A stretch of DNA of 20,812 bases from Peptococcaceae bacterium UBA2264. Lineage in GTDB: Bacteria > Bacillota > Desulfitobacteriia > Desulfitobacteriales > Desulfitobacteriaceae. The notes beneath the pieces were generated by a model that did not search any database, was not told where the DNA came from, and saw only the letters and a program-made list of their open reading frames with translations. A program made the translations under genes and the position numbers. The DNA lies in contig DDXI01000081.1 in NCBI GenBank assembly GCA_002347475.1, positions 1 through 20,812 on the forward strand, written 5' to 3'. Shown here one piece after another: positions 14,593-20,812 of the stretch. How positions within the stretch are numbered: position 1 is the stretch's first letter; the number at the start of each line of letters is the position of its first letter.

Positions 14593-15462
14593 ATGTCATC
14601 TTTATATATCTATAGCTATAGCGTAATCTTTATTATTGCTGTTCTTTTTTTCGCCGGTATCAGGATTGTCAGGCCGACACACAGGGGCTTAATTGAAACA
14701 TTCGGCAAATATTCCAAGTTTGCCAACCCTGGTTTTCACTGGATAATACCGCTTATTCAGAGACTTTATCAAGTGAATACAACAGAGCAAATGGTTAACG
14801 CCGAGCCTCAGGTAATTATCACCAATGACAACCTGAATGCCACAGTGGACGCCCAGGTTTATTTTAAAATCAACACAGATGAGGAAAATGTCAAGAATTC
14901 AATGTATAATGTCAACAATTATCAGGTTCAGATTGTGGCCTTGGCCCGGACAACCCTCAGAAATATTATTGGTACCCTGTCCTTAAAATCAGCTAACAGC
15001 GAAAGAGGCAGAATCAACACTGACCTGCTTATGACACTGAAAACTGAGACCAGGAACTGGGGCATTGATATCATGAGGACCGAGCTGAAAGAGATTGATC
15101 CTCCGAAAGATGTCCAGGAAACGATGAATAAAGTCGTCAAGGCTGAGAATGAAAAGATTGCCGCTATTGACTTTGCTACCGCCGCTGAAACTACTGCCGA
15201 TGGGATCAAACGAGCGGAAATCAAGAAAGCGGAAGGTATCAAGCAGGCCAAAATTCTGGCAGCAGAAGGCGAAGCCCAGGCTATCAAGCTGGTGAACGAG
15301 GCAGCAGACCTCTATTTTAAAGGTAATGCCCAGCTTTTGCGGAAGCTGGAAGCGGTGGAAACTGCACTGAAAGAAAACGCCAAAGTAATTGTTCCCGCTG
15401 AGGCCGAACTGGTTAATGTGATCGGGGAATTGGCTGGCGTACTTCCGCTGAAAATGGAATAA
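14593..15462 (+). CDS. SPFH/band-7 domain membrane protein (stomatin-like)
   Basis: A 289 aa stomatin/prohibitin-type protein that forms oligomers on the inner face of the membrane and organises lipids or proteases. It has one N-terminal membrane helix (SVIFIIAVLFFAGIRIV), the SPFH start RPTHRGLIETFGKYSKFANPGFHWIIPLI, and the central domain with YQVNTTEQMVNAEPQVIITND. A coiled-coil rich in Glu, Ala and Lys follows (KAEGIKQAKILAAEGEAQAI). Length is typical of the bacterial QmcA/YbbK group. GGGGGTGAGG precedes ATG 14593. No NfeD or YbbL partner gene is adjacent. A poor promoter (TTGACT 14548, TAAAAT 14572) would leave almost no leader, so its promoter is uncertain. Confidence 0.9.
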   Translation: MSSLYIYSYSVIFIIAVLFFAGIRIVRPTHRGLIETFGKYSKFANPGFHWIIPLIQRLYQVNTTEQMVNAEPQVIITNDNLNATVDAQVYFKINTDEENVKNSMYNVNNYQVQIVALARTTLRNIIGTLSLKSANSERGRINTDLLMTLKTETRNWGIDIMRTELKEIDPPKDVQETMNKVVKAENEKIAAIDFATAAETTADGIKRAEIKKAEGIKQAKILAAEGEAQAIKLVNEAADLYFKGNAQLLRKLEAVETALKENAKVIVPAEAELVNVIGELAGVLPLKME

Positions 15463-15549
15463 TGGGAAGGATTTATTTTGTGAAGAACTTCTAAAAGGAG
15501 GGGATGGAAAGTATTTCTTTCCTTAAAAAAAATTAATGCAAAATGAGGA

Positions 15550-15582
15550 AAGCCCTTCCTGTTTGAAAAACATGAGGGGCTT
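15550..15582 (+). terminator. Hairpin after the SPFH gene
   Basis: AAGCCCTTCCTGTT (15550-15563) pairs with AACATGAGGGGCTT (15569-15582) at 13 of 14 positions around a 5-nt loop. No T-run follows directly, so it is a moderate terminator candidate. It lies between the SPFH and nicotinate phosphoribosyltransferase genes. Confidence 0.5.
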
Positions 15583-15696
15583 CACTCATAATATCAAATA
15601 GGATAAACATAAGGTTTGAGAAGTTTGGGAAAGGTGACATATCAACAAATACTATTTATTTCTGAACTAAAATAATTTTACGAAGGGACATAACAG

Positions 15697-17160
15697 ATGA
15701 ACAGAGCGAATTTGACAATGCTGATTGATTTTTATGAATTAACTATGGCTAACGGCTATTTGCAGCACGGCTTAAAAGATAAAATTGCTTGTTTTGACAT
15801 GTTTTTCAGAAAGGTGCCTGATAACGGCGGCTTTGCCATAATGGCCGGGCTTGAGCAGCTTATCCGCTACCTGCAAAATCTCCGGTTTACGGAGCAGGAT
15901 ATCGAATACCTGCGCAGCAAAAAGTTGTTCAGTGAAGATTTTTTGCACTATCTCAAGATGTTTAATTTCAGCTGTGATGTTTGGGCTGTACCTGAAGGAT
16001 GTCCGATATTCCCTAATGAACCGGTAATAACGGTTTGTGGACCGGTAATTGAAGCCCAGTTTGTGGAGACAATGGTATTGTTGACCATAAATCATCAAAG
16101 CCTGATAGCGACAAAAGCCAACCGGATTGTCAGGGCAGCGCAGGGACGGGCTGTCATGGAGTTCGGGTCAAGAAGAGCTCACGGTTACGCCGGGGCCATA
16201 TATGGGGCGAGATCAGCCTATATAGGAGGTTGCGCCGGAACAGCCTGCACTATAGCGGAGCGGGATTTCGCTATTCCGGGCCTGGGGACAATGGCTCACA
16301 GCTGGGTTCAGATGTTCCCCACCGAACTGGAGGCTTTCCGGGCTTATGCCCGGACCTATCCTGACAATTGTACATTCCTTGTGGATACCTATAATGTTTT
16401 GAAATCAGGAGTGCCCAATGCCATAAGAGTATTTGATGAAGAAGTAGTTTTAAGAGGTTTCAGACCAAAGGGTATCAGGATAGACAGCGGAGATATAACT
16501 TACCTCTCAAGGGAAGCCCGGAAAATGTTGGATGAAGCAGGATTTGAGGATTGCAGGATTGTGGCCTCGAATTCTTTGGACGAATATATTATCAGGGATA
16601 TTCTGGGGCAGGGTGCCCAGATTGATTTATTTGGTGTGGGCGAACGGCTTATTACTTCCCGCTCCGAGCCTGTATTTGGCGGGGTATATAAACTGGTAGC
16701 TGTTCAGGAGAACGGGGAAATGCTGCCCAAGATGAAACTCAGTGAAAATGTGGGTAAAATAACCACTCCCGGGTTCAAATTGGTCTGGAGACTTTTTGAC
16801 AAGGATACCGGCAAAGCAATAGCAGATGTTCTTACGACAAATGAAGAATCGATAGATGAAAGTCAACCATACGAATTATTTGACCCCGAATGCACCTGGA
16901 AAAGGAAGACAATCACAAATTTCTCCGTTCAAAGGCTCTTGCAGAGGATTTTTGATAAAGGAACCTGTGTCTACAGAAGTCCCGAATTACAGGTTATCAG
17001 AAGGTATTGTCAAGAGCAGATCGATACTTTGTGGGATGAGGTCAAAAGGTTTGAAAATCCGCATAAATATTATGTCGACTTATCCAAGTCCTTATGGGAG
17101 ATTAAAGAAAGCCTGCTGCAGGAATATGCGCTGAAATATTCAATATTTCAGTGCGAATGA
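15697..17160 (+). CDS. pncB: Nicotinate phosphoribosyltransferase
   Basis: Joins nicotinate to PRPP, using ATP, to give nicotinate mononucleotide in the NAD salvage pathway. The 487 aa protein is full length. Landmarks include the opening TMLIDFYELTMANGY, FDMFFRKVPDNGGFAIMAGL, the MEFGSRRAHGYAGAIYGARS region, GLGTMAHSWVQMFPTELEAF with the His that is phosphorylated in this family, FLVDTYNV, PKGIRIDSGDITYLS and VASNSLDEYII. GAAGGG lies upstream of ATG 15697. It is preceded by a 234-nt gap with a hairpin and followed convergently by a small membrane protein gene, so it is probably transcribed alone. No nadD/nadE neighbour is present. Confidence 0.94.
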   Translation: MNRANLTMLIDFYELTMANGYLQHGLKDKIACFDMFFRKVPDNGGFAIMAGLEQLIRYLQNLRFTEQDIEYLRSKKLFSEDFLHYLKMFNFSCDVWAVPEGCPIFPNEPVITVCGPVIEAQFVETMVLLTINHQSLIATKANRIVRAAQGRAVMEFGSRRAHGYAGAIYGARSAYIGGCAGTACTIAERDFAIPGLGTMAHSWVQMFPTELEAFRAYARTYPDNCTFLVDTYNVLKSGVPNAIRVFDEEVVLRGFRPKGIRIDSGDITYLSREARKMLDEAGFEDCRIVASNSLDEYIIRDILGQGAQIDLFGVGERLITSRSEPVFGGVYKLVAVQENGEMLPKMKLSENVGKITTPGFKLVWRLFDKDTGKAIADVLTTNEESIDESQPYELFDPECTWKRKTITNFSVQRLLQRIFDKGTCVYRSPELQVIRRYCQEQIDTLWDEVKRFENPHKYYVDLSKSLWEIKESLLQEYALKYSIFQCE

Positions 17161-17166
17161 TCTTCA

Positions 17167-17454
17167 TTAGGCCAGTATGCTAAGGGCAATAACCGGTATG
17201 CTTAAAATCAATGTGCTGCTAATCCACCAGTTCGAATCAGGGTTGCCGGAGAGTCTTCTTTTTAAGGCGATGATAACAGTACCTAATGCTGCCAGTCCAC
17301 TGAACAGGGCAATCAAGAAAGCAATAAGGCCACGGTTAACACAGCCAAGTACAGATACAGGCAATGCAGCGTTAATAAAAAATAATGCCGTAAGTACCGT
17401 GGGAAGGACTGCGTGAAATATAATTCTCTGCTTACTTGTTGTAATATTTATCAC
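17167..17454 (-). CDS. Small three-helix membrane protein
   Basis: I do not recognise a family. The protein has three hydrophobic segments (IIFHAVLPTVLTALFFINA, GLIAFLIALFSGLAALGTVI, STLILSIPVIALSIL) and a short basic loop KRRLSGNPDSNWW between the second and third. The frame is open back to ATG 17505, but that codon has no ribosome-binding site. The only Shine-Dalgarno-like stretch is AAAGAGGTGAT (about 17462-17452), which overlaps GTG 17454 and is ideally spaced for ATT 17445. The start is therefore uncertain. Its stop is 6 nt from the convergent nicotinate phosphoribosyltransferase stop. Confidence 0.6.
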   Translation of the reverse strand: MINITTSKQRIIFHAVLPTVLTALFFINAALPVSVLGCVNRGLIAFLIALFSGLAALGTVIIALKRRLSGNPDSNWWISSTLILSIPVIALSILA

Positions 17455-17462
17455 CTCTTTCT

Positions 17463-18152
17463 GTGAGAAATAGAATTCCGGGACTTTTACTGGAAAAACT
17501 ATCATCCGCGTCCAGGCTGTCCATGGAAAACATAATGGAAAGTGCAGCCGGGCTTAAACAAGAAAACAATGTTTTGAAATTAAAAATAGTTGATTTAGAA
17601 GAAAAGATTTTGTCTGGCAGCCCTCGGGACGATGATATTGATAAAATCATACAAGAGCTTGAACAGCAGATTGAAATTGAAAAATCGCACAATGAAAACC
17701 AAAACAATGATTTGGAAATATTAAATCAGAAAATTATTAGTTTAGAAGAAACAATTGCAGAAAATATTAGAGTGATAGAAGAACATCGAAAGATAAATGA
17801 GAAGACTGAACAAGAGCTCAAATTGGAAAAAGCAAGGTCATCAAACTATAAAATCAATAGATTTAAAGATGAAATTAAAAATATCTATCAGCAATTAGAG
17901 GATCTGACAACAGAACAGGTAAATATAAATAAGGAACTCCAGCATCAGTTAGAGGTCGAACAGTTGCGAGTAAATAAGGCGGAGAATGAACTGGCAGAGT
18001 TGCTTAAATGGGTCTCTGAGTTAAAAGACAAACTATATAACGAACAAAATCTGTTTGAGACTCAGTTCAAACAGCTTGCGGAAAGAAATAATCAGTTTCA
18101 TTCAGAAATTAATGGATGTTTTAGTTATTTACAAGACTTATGTAACCTCTGA
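17463..18152 (+). CDS. Coiled-coil protein of unknown function
   Basis: A 229-codon open frame, almost entirely predicted coiled coil. Heptad-like patterns run from LKQENNVLKLKIVDLEEKIL through IIQELEQQIEIE, NDLEILNQKIISLEETIAEN and KINEKTEQELKLEKARS to VNKAENELAELLKWVSELKD, and the end has NGCFSYLQDLCNL. There is no membrane helix or signal. The start is unclear: GTG 17463 and ATG 17523 are both possible and neither has a good ribosome-binding site. The first 40 nt overlap the opposite-strand frame of the small membrane protein if that one starts at 17505. Codon use is AT-richer than in the flanking metabolic genes. It could be an intact gene or the C-terminal part of a larger one with a lost 5' end. 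Confidence 0.55.
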   Translation: MRNRIPGLLLEKLSSASRLSMENIMESAAGLKQENNVLKLKIVDLEEKILSGSPRDDDIDKIIQELEQQIEIEKSHNENQNNDLEILNQKIISLEETIAENIRVIEEHRKINEKTEQELKLEKARSSNYKINRFKDEIKNIYQQLEDLTTEQVNINKELQHQLEVEQLRVNKAENELAELLKWVSELKDKLYNEQNLFETQFKQLAERNNQFHSEINGCFSYLQDLCNL

Positions 18153-18198
18153 ACAAACGCGGAGTCAGTGGTTCAGCTCAATAGTAAACACATCGGAA

Positions 18199-18227
18199 AA
18201 GCCTTGAGGAATCAAGGCTTATAATAT
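18199..18227 (+). terminator. Hairpin terminator after the coiled-coil gene
   Basis: AAGCCTTGA (18199-18207) pairs perfectly with TCAAGGCTT (18212-18220) around GGAA, followed by ATAATATTT. The stem resembles the two Lmo0937 terminators (AAAGCCTTGA), although no other homology is visible around it. Confidence 0.6.
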
Positions 18228-18297
18228 TTCAGTAAGCTCCACGATTTATTTTTGACGCCAATTATGCCGTTTAAGATATTGCCTTGAAAAAGGGTTT

Positions 18298-18903
18298 TCA
18301 TATCTCATCTCCTCGCTTTAAACAAGATCTGAATGATTTCAGCACATCCTCGGGATTTTCGCAAGTCATTAACTGTGACATTATACAAATACCTTGTGCC
18401 CCGGCTTTCAATACATCCCTGACATTGAATTGAGTTATGCCGCCAATGGCAAAGACCGGAATAGAAACAGAATCACATACTTGTTTCAGAAAATCCAGAC
18501 CTCGGGGAGGGACTCCTTTTTTGCATTCGGTTGGGAAAATATGTCCGGCAATCAGATAGCAGGCACCCAGATCTTCGGAAAGTCTGGCCTCTTCCACAGA
18601 ATGAACAGAGACACTAGTCTGAAAAACTTCTAAATCAGCCTGGTGTTTAATAAATAATTCCAGGGGAAGATGAATATTGGGGATTTTGAGTTTTCGAGCA
18701 ACATCCGGGTACGAATTAACAACCAGCGGCAAATTATACCGGCTGCAGATCTTCAGACATTCCGCTGCCAACTGTTCATAATTTTCCGGCAATAAATCCT
18801 TTTCTCGTAAAATAATGCTGTGAGGCTGGAGTCTGGCAATTTGTTCAATCCGGGCGAGAAAATTACCTTTGCAAAGCAATCTGTTGGTTACTGAAATGAT
18901 CAT
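18298..18903 (-). CDS. Thiamine phosphate synthase / TenI family protein
   Basis: A 201 aa TIM-barrel protein of the ThiE/TenI family. ThiE joins the pyrimidine and thiazole halves of thiamine phosphate; TenI is a thiazole tautomerase. Family blocks are ISVTNRLLC, SIILREKDL, LPLVVNSYPDVARKLKIPNI followed by HLPLE, VHSVEEARLSEDLGACYLIA, GHIFPTECKKGVPPRGLDFL and PVFAIGGITQFNVRDVLKAG. The start is ATG 18903 with GGAGGAT just before it; a longer frame back to 18963 lacks a site. In ThiE the pyrimidine-phosphate region usually reads DDVDLA..VHLGQ, while here it is NSYPDVARK..IHLPL, which is nearer TenI. No other thiamine gene or TPP riboswitch is nearby, so the choice between ThiE and TenI stays open. 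Confidence 0.8.
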   Translation of the reverse strand: MIISVTNRLLCKGNFLARIEQIARLQPHSIILREKDLLPENYEQLAAECLKICSRYNLPLVVNSYPDVARKLKIPNIHLPLELFIKHQADLEVFQTSVSVHSVEEARLSEDLGACYLIAGHIFPTECKKGVPPRGLDFLKQVCDSVSIPVFAIGGITQFNVRDVLKAGAQGICIMSQLMTCENPEDVLKSFRSCLKRGDEI

Positions 18904-19075
18904 TGTATCCTCCATAATTTCATCCGGATATAATCTGAGCATGCAAAGCGTTTTTGCAGCCAAATGCAGCGCTTCTTGCTCTTTTATTATAGCATTGAAA
19001 TAACTTTATAGCAGGAGATAGCAGCAGCAAAACTCCAACCTGCGAAAGTGCTTTTCCAAATATATTTGCCATATT

Positions 19076-19124
19076 CTTGACAAGAGAAACATTATAATAT
19101 AATGTTGGTTTCGCCGCCAACATT
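19076..19124 (+). promoter_or_regulatory. speD promoter with overlapping inverted repeat
   Basis: TTGACA (19077-19082) and TATAAT (19098-19103) are 15 nt apart, giving a plausible promoter with slightly short spacing. AATGTTGG (19101-19108) and CCAACATT (19117-19124) form a perfect 8-nt inverted repeat with an 8-nt spacer that covers the end of the -10 and the transcription start. That geometry suits a repressor operator. GCAGATTTTTTT follows it, so a terminator reading of the hairpin cannot be excluded. Confidence 0.5.
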
Positions 19125-19157
19125 GCAGATTTTTTTGCGTTCTTGCGTGATAATAAG

Positions 19158-19172
19158 TGACAATGATTATCT
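19158..19172 (+). promoter_or_regulatory. Fur/PerR-like box in the speD leader
   Basis: TGACAATGATTATCT matches the 7-1-7 Fur pattern TGATAATnATTATCA at 12 of 14 arm positions. It lies about 50 nt downstream of the predicted transcription start and 31 nt before the GTG. In AT-rich leaders such matches occur by chance, so this is tentative. Confidence 0.25.
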
Positions 19173-19203
19173 CAGATTATCTGAATGATTAAAGGAGAAA
19201 AGC

Positions 19204-20019
19204 GTGAAAGTAAAGCCGATCAGAAAACTTAAGCTCTATGGATTCAATAATTTGACCAAGACACTGAGCTTTAACATGTATGACATTTGTTATACAACAA
19301 GTCATAAGCACAGTGATGAATATATCAACTATATTGATGAAGAGTACAATGCCAAACGGCTCACTCGCATCCTGACGGAGGTGGTAGAGAAAATTGGCGC
19401 AAAAATCCTCAACATAGCCAGCCAGGACTATGACCCCCAGGGAGCCAGCGTAACCATGCTGATTGCTGAAGAACATAATGAAACTTACTCTGGTCCGGAT
19501 AACAGCCAGGAAGATGCTGGCGGAAAACCGGTGACTGTCATCGGGCATCTGGATAAAAGCCATATTTCAGTTCACACTTATCCGGAAAGCCATCCTGATG
19601 AGGGAATCAGCACCTTCCGGGCGGATATCGACGTATCGACCTGCGGGAAAATTTCGCCATTAAAGGCCTTGAATTATCTGATTCGGGAATTCAGCTCTGA
19701 TATCGTGATTATTGATTATCGGGTACGGGGATTCACCCGGGATATTCGCGGCAAGAAGTATTTTATGGACCATAAAATAAACTCTATCCAGAATTATATT
19801 CCCAAAGAGATCAGGGACAAATATCAACTCATCGATGTGAACATGTACCAGGAGAATATTTTTCATACCAAAATGATTCTCAAGGAATTTGAACTGGGTA
19901 ACTACCTGTTCGGAATCGATAAGGCGAACCTGTTGCCGCTGGAACAAAAGAAGATCGAGCAACGGCTGAAAAAAGAGATGCTGGAAATATTCTATGGCAA
20001 GAACATGAAAAATGTCTAA
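19204..20019 (+). CDS. speD: S-adenosylmethionine decarboxylase proenzyme, E. coli type
   Basis: Makes decarboxylated S-adenosylmethionine, the aminopropyl donor for spermidine. The 271 aa protein is collinear with the 264 aa E. coli SpeD, not the short Bacillus/Thermotoga type. The proenzyme cleavage site GHLDKSHISVHTYPESHPDE is intact: the Ser after Lys becomes the pyruvoyl cofactor. FRADIDVSTCGKISPLKALN, DYRVRGFTRDIRGKKYF and VDVNMYQENIFHTKMILKEF-like blocks follow. Start is GTG 19204 with AAAGGAG upstream. It has its own promoter region and a terminator 5 nt after the stop, so it is monocistronic. No speE is in the window. The E. coli-type enzyme in a Gram-positive background may be an old transfer, but such forms are known in some Clostridia. 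Confidence 0.95.
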   Translation: MKVKPIRKLKLYGFNNLTKTLSFNMYDICYTTSHKHSDEYINYIDEEYNAKRLTRILTEVVEKIGAKILNIASQDYDPQGASVTMLIAEEHNETYSGPDNSQEDAGGKPVTVIGHLDKSHISVHTYPESHPDEGISTFRADIDVSTCGKISPLKALNYLIREFSSDIVIIDYRVRGFTRDIRGKKYFMDHKINSIQNYIPKEIRDKYQLIDVNMYQENIFHTKMILKEFELGNYLFGIDKANLLPLEQKKIEQRLKKEMLEIFYGKNMKNV

Positions 20020-20023
20020 AAAT

Positions 20024-20052
20024 GATCATTGATCTGTTCAATGGTCTTTTTT
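20024..20052 (+). terminator. Intrinsic terminator after speD
   Basis: GATCATTGA (20024-20032) pairs with TCAATGGTC (20038-20046), nine pairs with one G-U, and is followed directly by a TTTTTT run. Confidence 0.85.
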
Positions 20053-20102
20053 ATTATTGCTATGCTTAAAACCCATATCAGATACATTTAGGGGGTCTCA
20101 AG

Positions 20103-20812
20103 ATGCTGCTTGCATCATTGCTAAGGGTCTTACTGACCCGTTCTTTCAAGCCTTTTATCTTTGAGGGCACTTACCAGAACAGCTTGGATTTTGCAGGACT
20201 TGATGATTTGGGATTATATGTCCATATCCCGTTTTGCCGTGCATTGTGCAGCTTTTGCCCATACTGCAAGGAAATTTACAACAAACCAAAAGCGGATTCC
20301 TACAAAATTGCCTTATTACAAGAAATTGACCTGATATGCAGGAATATGACAGATAAAAAACAGGTCACCAGCCTCTATTTCGGGGGAGGAACTCCTGCCC
20401 TGATGCTGGATGACCTGAAAGATATCATCGAAAGGGTGAAGAGATATTTTACGATCGCCGGCGGAATAGGAGTAGAGCTTCATCCTCAGGATATTACGGA
20501 AGAATCTTTGCAGAAATTAACAGCGGCCGGGGTAACGATGGTGAGTATTGGAATTCAGTCATTTAACGAAAGCTGCCTTCGGAAATTGGGAAGAACCAGC
20601 GACTCCTTTATCGACAAGCTGCAGCTTGTCCGAAATAAGTGTTTCGATGTTGTAGATGTGGATCTGATATTCGCCATTCCCAGACAAACAGTTGAAATTT
20701 TAGCAAATGATATCAGGACTGCCTTTGAGCAGGGAGCAACTCAAATATCCACCTATCCCTTTATTGATTTTACCTTTGCGGATAATGAATACAAGCCGAT
20801 GCCTGAAAAAGT
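20103..20812 (+). CDS. HemN-like radical SAM protein, 3' end outside window
   Basis: The frame is open from ATG 20103 (AGGGGGT upstream) to the window end, giving 236 codons of an incomplete protein. The radical SAM cluster motif CRALCSFC (CX3CX2C) with PYC after it lies near residue 51, in the HemN-type context LGLYVHIPFC. The family blocks SLYFGGGTPALM, VELHPQDITEESL (SAM-binding region), VSIGIQSFNE and LIFAIPRQT follow in order. This places it in the coproporphyrinogen III oxidase-like group (HemN/HemW and relatives), but many members act on other substrates. The N-terminal 30 residues before the barrel are unusual for HemW. Its function, and any link to speD, cannot be settled from the partial sequence. 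Confidence 0.85.
   Translation, partial: MLLASLLRVLLTRSFKPFIFEGTYQNSLDFAGLDDLGLYVHIPFCRALCSFCPYCKEIYNKPKADSYKIALLQEIDLICRNMTDKKQVTSLYFGGGTPALMLDDLKDIIERVKRYFTIAGGIGVELHPQDITEESLQKLTAAGVTMVSIGIQSFNESCLRKLGRTSDSFIDKLQLVRNKCFDVVDVDLIFAIPRQTVEILANDIRTAFEQGATQISTYPFIDFTFADNEYKPMPEK

Overview
The window looks like a chromosomal segment of a low-to-mid GC, Gram-positive, probably anaerobic member of the Clostridia; a Peptococcaceae-type bacterium is my best guess. The signs are strong GGAGG ribosome-binding sites, GTG and TTG starts, lipobox lipoproteins, a UgtP-type glucosyltransferase, Lmo0937-type membrane mini-proteins and c-di-GMP-II riboswitch sequences, a class found mainly in Clostridia. No rRNA, tRNA, CRISPR array or intact mobile element was seen.

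Left part (1-6767): a eukaryotic-type glycogen branching enzyme with a foldable leader, a membrane-anchored NodB-type polysaccharide deacetylase and a CoA-disulfide-reductase-like flavoprotein, all on +. They are followed convergently by a DUF255/YyaL thioredoxin-domain gene. That gene is broken by what looks like a 20-nt insertion exactly at the junction before its Cys-x-x-Cys motif.

Middle part (6768-12441): an accessory-looking region built from duplicated blocks. Three copies of a 49-50 aa Lmo0937-type membrane protein are interspersed with small acidic, coiled-coil and lipoprotein genes, followed by a ugtP-like glycolipid synthase. Copy 1 is preceded by what I recognise as a c-di-GMP-II riboswitch with an intrinsic terminator. 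Copy 2 carries the same leader with a 54-nt deletion that removes the aptamer core and the 5' terminator arm. A third, more degenerate aptamer-terminator unit precedes a truncated ribokinase gene, which now runs by a 4-nt overlap into a molybdopterin-domain lipoprotein gene. The local theme would be cell-envelope genes under c-di-GMP control, with leaders gained, decayed and reassigned by deletion.

Right part (12455-20812): a PQQ-type sugar dehydrogenase lipoprotein, an unknown beta-rich protein and a PKD-like gene remnant on -; an SPFH/band-7 protein and nicotinate phosphoribosyltransferase on +; a small three-helix membrane protein on -; a coiled-coil protein on +; a ThiE/TenI-family protein on -; then E. 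coli-type S-adenosylmethionine decarboxylase on +, and the start of a HemN-like radical SAM protein that runs off the window. Most of these are single-gene units separated by intrinsic-terminator-like hairpins.
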